Shown one piece after another: positions 32,301-44,490 of a stretch of 64,000 bases of DNA (positions are counted from its first letter, which is position 1; each line of letters starts with the position of its first letter). The stretch lies in NCBI GenBank assembly GCA_964017145.1, contig OZ024846.1, positions 3,348,001 through 3,412,000 of the forward strand, read 5' to 3'. The DNA comes from Agrocybe praecox. Taxonomy: Eukaryota; Basidiomycota; Agaricomycetes; Agaricales; Agrocybaceae. Under the pieces are notes generated by a model. That model did no database searches, was not told where the DNA came from, and saw only the letters and a program-made list of their open reading frames with translations. A program made the translations under genes and the position numbers.

Positions 32301-33130
32301 CACTATGGTAGCTATAGAATACATTGTTGGGATGACGTAAAGCGCGGTAACGGACCCACAAAAGAGAAATACATTCGAGAGATCTTGAATTTAGCGCACT
32401 TTCGGCAAACTTGGATTGGGATCAAAACCTGTGTATTGACTTGACGCTACCGAATACATGGGTTTGTAAATTCTATATAAGCTGGACTAATTCTACTGGA
32501 AAGAACAATATCTGCTTCAAGCTAATATTCCTCCTCTCCTCTACTTCTCCTTTACGCTATACGCTACTCATCAAGAGCGACAACGAGCATTAGACTTTGG
32601 GTGTGTTGAACGCCGTTTGTTCGCTCGTCGCCTTTCTTGAGAGTTTCACGACGTTGTCGTCATCACTGGCAATTATTTTCTATCTTTTCTACATACGATC
32701 CTTGACTTACCACGTCTTCACTTGCTTCCAGTGGATCGAGACGTGCTCTGTGCGCAAGGTAAGCCACTTTTTTTGATTTATAGAATTTAATCACTTACCC
32801 TGGTCGATTCAGAGGCGCGCTTAAACACCTTTCGACGATTTGTGATACCTGACAACGTCAGCAAGCAAACGAGTGAGTGTTGGTTAGCTCCCGAGATTCG
32901 CACTTACCTTGACATTAATCACATAGTCGTTTGTGCCAGCAAGAGCTGCTGTACGCTAGTACATTGTTTAATCAACGTGCACGGGGCGAAGGCTACGAAG
33001 ACTACCCTAAAACGAAATGGTAAGAGATGTTACGCACGAACAGACGATGACCACTTACCGGATGTTTGAAGCTTACGCACCTCGTCGTTCGACTAGGAGC
33101 TGGGAGTCGATGCCTAGAGAAATGGTAAGC
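29342..33130. other. Long gene-poor interval
   Basis: No gene can be supported with confidence. A minus-strand frame at 30448-30672 (74 residues, with NEHTIFHYSLSQREGAENIG and DHFDGTFGSDSANFDEW) looks protein-like but has no start context or family. A plus-strand frame at 31506-31697 (63 residues) and another at 31898-32245 are unremarkable. The stretch 30817-31000 has a cluster of catatatgcg-type words with a 16 bp perfect palindrome at 30817-30832. From about 32.4 kb short donor-like cttac sites on the minus strand hint at decayed exons leading into the next feature. Confidence 0.45.
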
Positions 33131-34500
33131 AACTAATCAATATCCTAGATGAGTACTTACGTCTACGTTCGCAGCAATCGTCGTTCTCGCACCAGGGCCG
33201 TTGGGGTCGTGCCACTGGAGTTGTTGTACGTTGACGAACTGCGAGCTTGTTGTTCTTTTTTGCTTGGACGATCTGTACACGTGTTGAAAGTGCAAAATTG
33301 CTGGAAACGAATTGTGAGTAATGACCGGAATCTGATGCACGCACAAGTACTTACGTATTGCATCCAGAATGGTTTCGCATTCGCAGAGCGGGCCCATGTA
33401 GCTGTATGTCTTGATACAGACTTGCCAACTCGAGCCCAGGCACTCGAGCGAACGCCGGAACTTGCTGGATTGCACCACGTAGTCCTCTGAAACCAGGCAC
33501 TCCTTACCCACATCCCTCGCACGCATGCCCGTCCTGCTAGGGCCTCACGCGCAGGACAATCCGATGTGTAGACCATCGAATCGAAACTGACCGCAGGGAG
33601 ACGGCGAAGTTGACCTAAACGAGAGCTTCACCGGGGTTGTTGATATAGCTGAAAACGAGTTGTGAGTAATGAATCGGATGCACGGAAAGAAGCACTTACC
33701 GATTGCATTCAGAATCGTTTCAGATTCGCAGAGCAAGCCCATGTACGTGCAGGACTTGATACAGACTTGCTAACTCGAGCCCGAGCACTCGAGTGAACGC
33801 CTAGATTCCACGACGTAGTCCTCTGCAACGCTATCGAAATGCGGGCCTTACGTGCACGACCGTTCGCTACGTAGACTATCGAATCAAAGCCGAATGCAGG
33901 GAAACGACGATGTTGGAATAAACGAGAGCTTTGAAACGAGAGGGTGAGTTGCAAATGAATGCGTACACAGAATAACGAACTTACCACTGAGCGGCTGCAT
34001 GCTTCATCGCACCATGTTGTCCTAATCTGCCCACAGGCACTCTTCGCACACGCAAATGCACATCCCTCATACCCGTTGCCGTCCTTCTATCGAAACACGG
34101 ATCCTACGTGCACGACCGTCCGATGTGTGGATCATCGAATCGAAGCCGAACGCAAGGATGACGTTGGACTGAACGAGACCTTTGAAATGAAATGGTGAGT
34201 CGAATTGAATGCACACAAAAAGAAAAGTACTCACGATCTGCATCCAGAGTGAAGGGTACGTCCATGACTTGTCCGCCCCGACTCGAGCCCAACTACACCC
34301 GCTTGCTCGACCTTCACACGTTTGCTGAACGTCGGCACTCGCTACCTCGGCCAACATAGACACTTTCCATGTGAAAAAACGCATGCCTTGCGTCTGCCAA
34401 CTTGGCTCTCGCAAAACGTTCCCCGTGTGCACGACCACTTGATATATTGACCGTCCAGCTTCGCAAATTGAGGAGGCGAAACAATGGAGCATGACGGATA
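33131..34500 (-). pseudogene. Decayed array of the cysteine-rich gene family
   Basis: At least three diverged minus-strand exon copies, each followed by a donor-like GTAAGT or GTGAGT, are recognisable. About 33360-33610 has CLVSEDYVVQSSKFRRSLEC and CIKTYSYMGPLCECETIL. About 33710-33900 has QVCIKSCTYMGLLCESETI in a shifted frame and FDSIVYVANGRARKARI. About 34070-34480 has FDSMIHTSDGRARRIRV and, further right, YIxxWVVVHTGN-like sequence matching 3.2-3.3 kb. The FDSMVYTSD motif lines up with VSFDISYAGG of the intact last exon at 2762-3019. The cysteine-rich tail is not found. Frames change between exons, so the array is probably non-functional. Confidence 0.45.
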
Positions 34501-34900
34501 GGGATGGCGAGTCAAATCCGACGGTGTTCCATTTGTCAGCTACGTCGATTAAGGCTCGGAAAACGCGATTGGAGGTGGAGTTGGATTGACGGGAGGGGAT
34601 GACAGCTGGGAGGTGTTTGGGTGAGGAGATGGGAGGTGATTTAGTGAGGAGATGGGATGTAGGTTTGACGAAAGACGGTTTTCAAGGTGGGTGAAGCGAT
34701 TGACGCTGCGAGCAGGGGATGCTCAATTTTGGTGGGCAAGGTAGGTCCGAGGCAGATAGAGGGTTGACATTTTTGGCGGAGGAAGTTGAACGAGAGGAAG
34801 TTGACGGAGGCTTAGTGAGAGAAAGATGATATGTAAGAACATATCAAGAGTAACCTCAAGCTGCTTCATACCGGGTTCTGTTATTCGAAGATGATCGTTT
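34501..34900. other. 5' flank of the cysteine-rich family, copy 3
   Basis: Aligns with 3360-3650 and 52900-53165. No gene supported. Confidence 0.4.
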
Positions 34901-35640
34901 TAGCCGAAGCGCCCAAGTTCTGAATTCGAACGTGGCTGTGCTTTATGTGCATGCGCATGCTTGTTTGGAACGCCATCGGATTCTCGGGAATACCACTACC
35001 GGTGCCGCTTCGTTGGTATTAGAAAAATACAGAAACATTCAAGACTGCCAATTGTTCCCCGTCTCTGTTTTCTTTCCTATGACTCTCCACTCTACACTAC
35101 ACTCTCACAAACTACAAAGTCAACCTGCATCTGCTCTCCTTGAATATGGACATCAAATTATAATGTTTGGTTGTTCGAGGTCCAGCCGATGTTTTGTCCC
35201 CAACACTTTCTCTCGTGTTCAAGACTCTTTCTTTTTTCCACCTCGACGAGCTCATTTGTTCCCATGCGAGGGCGATATCTCTCTCAGTATGCCCACTGTC
35301 GATTGTCCAGAATTCTGAAATGCTCCGGGCGGTCAGTGACAGACAAGCACTGTAATGTAAGTTGGTGTTTCTTCTTCCCTTCTTCTCCCTTGCATCTTTC
35401 TCAATTTTACAAGAACTTTTATGACAATCTCCAGGTACATAGGTCATCTGGATCCACATCGACATTTCGAACACCAACTATGCGCTCTACGAAGTGACGA
35501 ACTTCCAAGTTCCAACGCACTGTCTGCAGGACAAGAACGGTTGTTAATTTGTTGTATCTTCCAGAGAACCTCGCTTCTGTTGCCAGTACGTCCCCTGTCA
35601 TATTCGTAATTTAAATTGGAGTCATATATTACTTGTATAG
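34901..35640 (+). pseudogene. Permease remnant, copy 6
   Basis: A stretch at 34900-35160 matches the AWDAIGFSG-bearing segment of 14.55 and 61.02 kb. From 35300 it runs into the exon end, intron-like tract and, at about 35443, gtcatctggatccacatcg, i.e. the decayed VIWSYVGFSNANYALSE exon (here VIWIHIDISNTNYALYE). Stops follow. Non-functional. Confidence 0.5.
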
Positions 35641-38270
35641 GCACGATTTACATGGGCAGAGGTCGGGCTGGGGTTGCATGGGCGAAAGAGGTCAGGAAGT
35701 GCTATTCTCCTTCCCCAGCAAATGTTATGTCACAAAATTATCAAATCGTATCGGGCCCCATCTATTCACTTCGCTTGACAATCGTGCGTCATCTGTCGTC
35801 GTCGTCTGGATCCACGACGCGCCCTCGATAATTTATCACCTTTATCCTCGTCACTATCTCTCGTCCCCAGCCCTTGTTCTCCATCCGCTCCTCACTGCTA
35901 AGCACTCAGCGCTCAAGCTTTCACCCTCAGCTTGAATATCGAAACATCGAGCGTGGACGCCAACGCCGATGTCAGTATGTCAGTTGGAATGACATCACCA
36001 CGTTCCTCTTCGCGGCTGCCGCTTGCTCTCGCCTGCCTCTCGCGAAAACCGCCATCACCCTGAAAGCAAACACAAACGCGACGACTGGTATCGCGAACGG
36101 CCAGATTTCCCCGTCGTCCGCCTCATCCACGTCTCCATATGTCAACGATCCACACTCGAAAGAAGAATATATATATATAATTACTTTTAATTCGTGTGTC
36201 GCTCCTTCCTCCCCTGATCAACTCGTCTCAATGCTCCGCTCCCACATGCGCGAGTCAAAACGTCAAAACGACCTGTCTCAGGCCCTCCAAGCCCACAAGC
36301 CCAAGTACCTCCAGAGCTATTCACGTTGGCACGATGCCCCTTGTTGACGCTTATCGCCCCTCGCGACTCTCGCTGCTGCGGCATTTTTTGTGCGAAGAAT
36401 GCGTTTTTCTGTTCGTCGTCCCGTTGTCGAGGCCCACCGAGGGAAGGAAACCATATAAAAGGTCGTCGTACTGCACAATTGCGGTGGGGAGATAGGCGGT
36501 GTTTTGGCTTAGGGCGATTTATAGGGTGATCTGGGCCAACGCTTGGGGGTATGAGTTGAGGATGGTTAGTAACGTTGGAAAGGGAGGGTTGAGGAGGCGG
36601 GTGTGTGTAGCAGGTTTTTGAACGCTACGTTTACCAACACCACCAATTAAAAGCATGAATGACGCCACGGCCCTCCTCCCTTTCTTCCCGGCGACAATAA
36701 GTTGGGCAATAATACAGCACCCCTATGTTCACTCTCTGGTCTCCCTCATCCTGCTCGTTGCCGCCACCTGTACTTGATAGTCCCGTCAACTTCTGTGTCG
36801 CCGTCGCCTTCGCCACCTCCCATAGCCCATTTCGGGGTTCGACTCTCGAACCTCGTTCTCCCCCCTCACATTCGCGTTGAATTCGGAAGCCCACGTTGAT
36901 ACAGTCCACTACCTCCTCTTCCTCGCCTACGTCTCTCGTCCACACTACCATCAACAGATAATCACTATCATCACCTCCAGGAGCGTGAACATTACGCACG
37001 TCAACGGTCTTCCTCTCACATTTCGAACATCAATTATCCATGAACCGCCAATGCACCGTCTTCAGGGCGAACGCGGTCCCAACTTCGCTTCTGTTGTCGG
37101 TATCTCCTCTGTCGTATTCTAAAGTGCAATTGGAGTCATTTTTTGCATGGACAGGCGCGAAGATGGAAGACTGGTCGATTGAAAATATCTGCTGCCAGTC
37201 GTTGAAGTTTCGTTTTGCCTCGTTCTCTGGGGGAGTACGGGACGGGTTTTTGGCAGTTAAAGTATCCGTCTTCAGTTGACTTCCATGGTTTTTCCATTGT
37301 TGTCGGCGCTCATCAATTTCTCCGTCATCCCTCTCGCGGCTTCTGTTTCCTTGGTCTGCCGTCCCTCATTGACGTGACTGCTGCCTATTCTTGTTCAGGC
37401 GTTTACGTCCCATCAACATCATCGAGAACCGTCTACTTTTCCTCACTTTCTGCTCTCAGAGTTATATGCATCCCTTCCATCTCATTTATTTTGCTTTGTA
37501 TCTCATCTTGGCCCACGTCTTCGCTTCCTGTCTTCTCTTCAGATGTCCCTCTCGCTCCGTTTTTTGATTTCTTTTTCTTTTTACGCATCTCTTTCCATAT
37601 CCCACATCTACGTCCATTTCCCTGCAAGAAAATTTCCTGAACACTGTTTCCCTCAGACTTGTGTTGATATCGTTTCCCTCTTTTTTTTATTACATCACTT
37701 CGCCACTTCGCACCAACGCGTTGGCCCTTCTGCCTAAGTAGCTCGGTATATCCACCCATGACAACCGATTTAGTATTGAATCTCATAGTTATAATCGTAA
37801 TTGTTCTCTTGTGCACCCCTCTTCTCTTCTCCCTCTCCCTTTCCTCTCTTTCTTTTCGTCCCCTCCCGTTCATTCTTCACCTGCAAATCTCCGTCTTGAC
37901 TTGACACTCACACTCATTAAGTATCTATGTACGCAGTACGACGCTCCTAATTCAATTTTGCCTTGATCCACGACTTGACCTTCTTGTCATTCCTCCCCCT
38001 TTCTCGTTTATGCCACCCCTCCTCCCACCTTTGTTTAATATTAATTCGAAACAATATTCAACGTCAACCTCGCGTTGTACCATATTTCTTCCTTCAAGTG
38101 GATAACATTGGATGTTATATGTTTTACGACTAAATACATAACTCATTATGGGAGCCAAATCTGGTCGGAGTCGAAGTGCAACATCCGGCGACTAGTTGAA
38201 ATTTTTGATTTCTGCACTTTAACGTCTACGGTCTAAATATGTTAGCTGGGTGTGCTTACTTCCGAGGATT
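35641..38270. repeat. Repeated 3' flank of NACHT gene E
   Basis: Aligns with 18.4-20.45 and 44.5-46.55 kb. It includes a last-permease-exon-like stretch (36330-36480), the aggcgcgaagatggaagac landmark at 37151-37174 and the T/C-rich 3' tract 37400-38100. Open frames of 60-157 residues are not preserved between copies. Confidence 0.5.
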
Positions 38271-40733
38271 TTATTGTACATACTTGGGTCTATGCCGAAA
38301 ATCATATCCGTTGCGGCGTCGCCCTGCTAAAGATCGAACTCGGCCCAGGTAATTTTCCATCTCTTGGAGTACGAGCTTTCGCCTGCTAAATTCACGATCT
38401 CTCCATCCGCGAAATAGGGAATTTCCCTCCATATTCCTTTTACAGTGTTGAACAAGTTCTTTAGAAAATCCAGCTCGAGGAAGGAAGAAGGCTATATAGC
38501 CAAGAAGTAGAAATGGGACTCCTCTGTCTTCATAATGTGTATCTTTGTCCTTGGCCTCTAAATACCGATCACGATCCTGCTTTACACAATGTAAGGCCGC
38601 CCTTGCGTAGGCAGAAGGACCTATACGGTATTTGTATGATTGGTCTGGGTGCTGTAGAAAGCGTGTAAAGTGCTGAAGATAGTGAGCCTTTCCATCCTCG
38701 AGCGCAAAGGATTCAAGGAGATAGAGCACATCAAACTTGTTTGGTCTCCTGAGCAATCCAAGTTCATTGGTGGAAAGGATTGGTACACACATGTCATTCC
38801 CCAGGTGACATGCGATGCATAAGAGCAGGATCCCCTCGTCGTTCTTGTAATAGTAAGGCAGCTGAGACAAAAATAGCCGTTCCATGTATTCTTGATGCTT
38901 TTTCTCTATTACGGCCCAGTGCTCATCCAAAGGGGCCTACATGGAAATTTAATGATATTAACATTAAATCAAGATTTTTCCTTACCATGCGTGCACAGAA
39001 TGGAAGCCAGAACCAAAATACAAATTCTCGGAGGTCCATATAATCATCATAACAGCTTTTCTTGTGGTATTTTATTTCCTCCAATATAAAGTCGAGAAAG
39101 AAAAACTTGTTGGCAATATTGATTAGAGAAGTTGAGCTCTGGCAAAGTGGAAACTCCCTTCTAATGAAGTTCTTAAAAATTTTAATACCATGGGATATGC
39201 TATAATCTGAGAGAATTTAGTTTGAGATGTTCAACAATTTTGAGAACACTCTGACCTTTGATCACCCATTGAATTATATTTGCAATATGCTCTGATCTGT
39301 ACATATCAATGTCAAGGAAATAGTCTCCAGACCTCATGGGGTCAAGAAGGAAGTCATGAAGTGAAGTGTGTAGAATTTTCACATTCATCTTAAACTGCAA
39401 ATAGCCTTGCCAATCCTTTTCAATAGAGACAATCGCCCCTAGATCACAGACCAAAATCTCAAGCTCCCCTGGTTCTAAACACATAAATGACGATATGTCA
39501 ACTTCGATGACTTGATTGAATACACAATGTGAGATGATACTAAGCATATATTTTATGCGCTCTGTATCTGCGGCGGAATTGAGGATCATTGTATATAGTG
39601 CATCCAGTTGTGCAAAGGGTAGGTCGCCTTTTGTCGGCAGTCGTAGATTATTCACCACATCGAGACGGTGATCAGGTTGATGCCTTGTGGATTCGCAATA
39701 TCGAAATACCGTTGCAGCATAAATGAATTGCCCGGACGATTTTCTGACAATTTCTTCCAGAATCTCTTTGGATGGCCAAGAAGCAGGGATTCGAGATTTA
39801 AATGGATGGTTTGTTTTGATTTCCCCAAAACCGTCTCTGAGAAATGTGCGAATGTCGTGGTCGGGATGAAATGTGTCATCAAGGTAAACTCGTGAAAATA
39901 ACCCTTCCATTTTCTTGGATCTAAATGCGAGATTGATCTCATGCTCAGGCCGACTGGCGATGAGAAAATCAATGGGTAGTTCGAATGTTCGAATTGCGTC
40001 TGCTATCATACGCAGAATCCTACCCTGCAAAACCCCGTCACCACATTCGTCGAGACCATCTATGATGATGACCCGCCAGGAACCCAAAGGTGATGAAATT
40101 CCTGAACAGCAAAGATTTTGAAGAGGCTTCATGACTAGGTGGGCAAACTGATCTTCCAATCCCTTCGTCAAAATCAAGGGGTCCGCCGCAATCGCGGAGA
40201 GTATCTCGCTTTGAGTGGCCGGGATTTTCTGATAGATCTGGTATGCAATCGTTGCCACAAACGCGCCTCCGTGGTTCCTCGTTCCATCGGATCTCCAGAA
40301 AATAAAAGTGGCAAGGACTAGCTCGTTGAGAAGACACTCTTCGATGAATGACTTTGTGATGGCTGATTTTCCCGCTCCTGCAGCGCCGGTCAGCCACATG
40401 ATGTATTTGTCCCAAGTTTCTCTGTCGCAACGTCGAGCCCAGTTCATGATTTTCTCCAGGACAGCAATACGGGTATTCGGATGGCATTTTGGGCGGTCGA
40501 ACTCGGCATTCGAATCGTGCAAAGCGTTTGGCGCCGTAGCCTCCCTCAGGATGTCGAATGGCGCTGCGGATAGTTAGATCCCCATGGTAGCATGTACCTT
40601 GAATCTTTAAGCTTTAATGCTCACATTTTCGTCCGTCACTTGTTACATTGTACTGGTTATATGTACCGCCAAAGAAATTGTTGTTACCAGCTATAAAGGG
40701 AGTATTGTTGATAACACGCCGATTGTCGCCCAT
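38271..40733 (-). CDS. NACHT-domain STAND NTPase, gene E
   Basis: Exons 40625-40733, 39256-40563, 38986-39206 and 38271-38936, with introns of 61, 49 and 49 bp, give 767 residues. The leader is MGDNRRVINNTPFIAGNNNF with GGTYNQYN, the B/F type. Exon 2 has Walker A GAAGAGKSAI, Walker B VIIIDGLDEC and IASRPEHEINLAF. The intron 2 donor is GTCAGA rather than GTAAGA, so splicing may be weaker; reading through would end the protein after about 16 extra residues (KGQSVLKIVEHLKLN..). Exon 3 ends LREFVFWFWLPFCARM. Exon 4 starts APLDEHWAVIEKKHQEYMER and has FLLLGYIAFFLPRAGF. The region after MLSI (SHCVFNQVIEVDISSFM) and the stretch before LHTSLHDFLLD differ sharply from all paralogues. Otherwise intact. 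Confidence 0.88.
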
Positions 40734-41330
40734 CCCTACTGCGAAGTCGATATTCGAGAGAGAGCAACAAATCAGATCCCGGACACTAGCTGATGAGGGG
40801 AAGCAAGGAAGTTGACGCGGCAACCGCCATGCAAACCTTCAAAATCCTAAATATACATACAAGCCATGCATTGGCCACGCAGCATGTATTTATAATCTTG
40901 AATTCACTGGACAAAGGGTCTCAAAGCTGTTCGTTGGCATAGCTTTTAGGCGCTGTGCTGTATGTTTGGGTACACATAACATATGGAATCTCTGCGCTGC
41001 AATTTAATGGCGGAGGTATACAGCCAGAGCATGCGTACCACAGCCATGAATAAAAGAGAATGCGTTGATAAGTAGGAAAAAGCCGGCCCCAGTTAATTGA
41101 CGAAAGAGTCGGTGTTGATAAATTTGGAACACGAAGCTCCGACAGGAGACAGCACAATATCGGCTGTGCAATTTATCTATATTTGGTTGTTAGCGGATTT
41201 GCTTTCAAGTTCACGCATTACTTTCGCTTCTTCCCCCGACATTCAATTATTTCTCATTGATCTAGCTATGCACATCGAGGTAGACCTATATCTCACCATA
41301 CTGGCGTTCGATATATACACATTTCCGAGA
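40734..41330. promoter_or_regulatory. Upstream spacer of gene E
   Basis: Shares accacagccatgaataaaag (about 41037-41057) and the following stretch with other units. No gene. Confidence 0.35.
40887..40894 (-). promoter_or_regulatory. Candidate TATA box of gene E
   Basis: TATAAATA on the minus strand, 154 bp before the ATG. The aligned positions in A (1010-1017) and F (50842-50849) read CATAAATA, so the word is conserved across paralogues. Position fits a core promoter with a roughly 120 bp leader; not proven. Confidence 0.35.
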
Positions 41331-42120
41331 TTCTCTACGCGCTCAGTGACCGACAAGTACTACAATGTAAGTTGGTGTTTGCCGTTTCCATTCCACATTC
41401 TTCACTCCTTTTCCTCCTTTGCACCATTCTCCTTTGTTACTTCACGAAATTTGCTGACAATCTCCACTTAAACAGGTCATCTGGTCGCATATCGGCTTTT
41501 CTAATGTCAACTACGCCCTCTCCAAAGTGACGAGCCTCAAATATGTCAACTTGGATAATACCCTTACGTTTCTTTTCGCGCTTGCCGCTTGCTCTCGCCT
41601 GCCTCTCGCCAAATCACTATCACCCTAAACATAAACACGAACGCAACGATTGATATCATGAACGACTGCGCTGTTGTCGTCGTCGCCCTCATCCTCATCT
41701 CCGTACGTCAATAATTCAGCCAGAAAGAAGAAGAAATACCTATATAGTTATACTTTTCCTCCGCTTCTCCCATCTAGCATATCCACCAAGCTCCCATAGG
41801 CTCGAGTCTCAACGTCTACGAAGGTCCTCCGAGTCCACAGGAGCAAGTACCCTACCCGCACCCTATTCACATCAGCACAATGTTCTCGGTTGGACCTTAT
41901 CGATTATCGTCGCTCGCGAGTCTCGGGGCTGCGGCATTTTTTGGGCCAACAAATGCGCTTTTCTTCGTCGCCCCGCTGTTGAGGCCCGCCGAGCGCGAGG
42001 AAGCACATGAAAGTTCATCGTACAGGACATGCGGTTGCAGGATGGGAGGTGTTTGGGCTTGGGGCGGTTCATCGGGTTCTTTGGAACAAGGCTGGCCCGA
42101 ACGTTGAAGGGTATGCGTTA
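41331..42120 (+). pseudogene. Permease remnant, unit E (central and last exons)
   Basis: The exon end at about 41366 and an intron-like tract precede gtcatctggtcgcatatcgg at 41477, i.e. VIWSHIGFSNVNYALSK, one of the cleaner copies. After about 41540 the sequence is shortened compared with B, D and G. The frame 41880-42107 contains LGAAAFFGPTNALFFVAPLL followed by an ESSSYRTCG stretch, which I tentatively match to the permease C-terminal region. No continuous frame. Confidence 0.5.
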
Positions 42121-43250
42121 AGGAGGGTTGGGGCGACCGGTTGAGGATATGGCTATTTGGAAAGTTCAAGAAGAACGAAGTTTAATCAGGTCCAACCTTC
42201 ACCAGCACCGGCCACCGTCCATCTGTCCATCTTGTCGTCATCTTTTGAAAGAATGATACCACCCTGCTTTCCTTTCTTTTTTACGACAGCGACGAGACGT
42301 ATCTTTCGTCATCCTTGGCATCTACTACCCGCCTTCGATGCTCCATCTCTTTCTACTGTTGCCGTCGCAATTGTCACTAGCCAACACCTCCTTCCCCCTC
42401 CTCCGCTTTTACTACGTGTACGGTCCAAGGACGTACGCCATCAGGCTTGGGGACATCGATGATGCATAATACGTATGCATTGTTCGGGTTCGAACCCTAT
42501 CTTCAGTATGTGGTGCCTCATCGACATCCAGTACCAGCCCAACCCGTCTCGCCGGCATATACATATCCGACCCCATATCGCCGCAGCGCAACCGATTCCA
42601 TGTTCTCCCCGTTTATATCTCTGTCTATTTCCATGTTTTTTTTTTGCCATTATACGATGCAACGCGACGCTTTTATCTTGTCTTCTAGATATATTTTTCT
42701 CCTCCAGTTCATTCTTCACACTTCACACACCTACTTTTTAGGCATGCAGTACAACTCGCCTGGTTCATCTTTTCCTTTTCCTTTGTCCCCGACCGCGATT
42801 TCGAATTCTCATTCGAGAAAAGCGATGTTCAGATATTCATCATGAACTGATGAATGTTAAACGCAATGCTTGGATGTATGAATGACCCAGTACTGTAGCG
42901 TAGTTGGAACCAGAGGCGATGAATAAAATAAAAGAATTGCCCGGAATTTAGAATCCTTGTATTTGGAGTCGGGGTTTGAGAGCAAACATTTAAGTAATTA
43001 AGCAAGATTGTTAGGAATGGGTAAACACGGCACATATGCTAATAATAAGCCTTAAGAAAAAATAGATAGAGGGAAAGACGACCGTCTCGTTAGTCGATGC
43101 GGAGGTCGGGGCTGACTAGCGCTGACTTCGAAACGGAGCTCTCCTCTCGCGACCTCTTGAAGTACCGGACTTCCGGTTTATGTATGAATCCTTCTTGGTC
43201 TCCATCAACTTCTCAAGGACGAGATGATCTCCATGAAGAACCTGGCGTAG
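42121..43250. other. Intergenic, no recognised gene
   Basis: A 132-residue plus-strand frame (42447-42845) starts MGTSMMHNTYALFGFEPYLQ and includes PVPAQPVSPAYTYPTPYRR. It has no known domain and no copy elsewhere in the window. It could be the 3' end of a decayed membrane-protein gene. The remainder shows nothing. Confidence 0.35.
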
Positions 43251-43545
43251 GGAACGTTTCGAATGCAATACCATGACACCTACCTTTTTCTTCCTCTCCT
43301 AGCTTCTCAACGTTCCTCTCCCTTTTATCGGAGACCCCAACAGTACGGGGTATTAAATGTCGGCGCTTTGGATCCCTTCTGCCAACCCTTCTTATTGGCC
43401 TAGCACTCCACTGGTCAACTTGTCTTCGAAGTTTCGTGGCATGATTCCCCTCGCATCCCGGCGACGGACACAACTTACCTTCCCTCCCTAACAAATCCAC
43501 TCGTCTCGTTGTCCGTTATCTGGACCGCGTTTGAACACTTAGCGT
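43251..43545 (+). pseudogene. Permease 3' exon remnant, copy 4
   Basis: Aligns with 13.38, 26.09, 53.41 and 59.61 kb; a PLVGLALHW-like segment in mixed frames followed by a GDGHNLPSLP stretch. Non-functional. Confidence 0.5.
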
Positions 43546-44490
43546 CAACATGCTAGCGCAGCCCTATCTAGATTTGTTGGATTGCGCGAGGTTTAGCTGA
43601 CTGGCTGTTACTGGGTCCGATATTGTACGTCCTCCCTTTTCTTCGTTTCCCGCATTCTCGTCTTTACCTCCTTCATTTTTCTCTCAGGAGTTGGAAAGCG
43701 GAAGACATCGTGCATCCCCTGCTTCCTTGTGCCCAACCATCCTATGACGACCCCTCTTTGGCCTCACGCTCAACGCATCTTTTTTTTTTGTCATTCCTCT
43801 TCGTCTTATTGATTGCAATGACAACCATGCGTTCCTCTTCTCGCCTGCGGCTTGTTTGGACCTGCCTCTCGCCAAAACCATCATGATCAGCCCAAATGCA
43901 AATACGAACGTCTGGACTTTCCTCCTCCTCGTCCTCATTCTCGCATCATCAACAATCCACTGGTCCTCCCTCCCCCGCATCCCTCTTCTTTCTGTAACCT
44001 CATCTGCATCATCCTGTTTCTGTTCTCGCTTTCCTGTGCCTGCTGGGTCTTCCACTATTCCGATGCCAACTACACCTGCCAACCCGACAACGACTGCACC
44101 CCGAGCTGAAGCGAGTATAAACCGCGATCGGACTTTGCAGCCTAGGAACATCTCCACCTTGTATACTTTCCACCCTGCTACAAACCCTCAAATCCCAGAA
44201 GAAGCGACTTACTGTACAAACCCCATTTCCTGACCCAGGGTCGGGTTTCCGCAGAAGAGCGAAGACGATAACGGATGCCATTCGGATGGCTTCGAACGAC
44301 GTTTTTGGAGCTACTTCACATACGCGACCGGCATATTTGGGCTCGACGTCAGATTGGTCGACAATGGGCCCCGCTGCTACTGCCTCAGCCTCGGCGGCAG
44401 CTAGTAGTAGTGCAGCCGTCCTGACCACATCTCCTCCACGCCTATCCCCCTTCCTTCGTTCCCGACCAGGGGGGGCCGACATGATTTTGG
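43546..44490 (+). repeat. Repeated block, partner of 26.34-27.3 kb
   Basis: Carries the second copy of the APRAEASINRDRTLQPRNIS peptide (43856-44233) and its downstream Ser/Ala-rich part (44286-44495, ending RSRPGGADMILG). The two copies share the peptide but break in different places, suggesting a formerly coding gene. Identity unknown. Confidence 0.4.
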
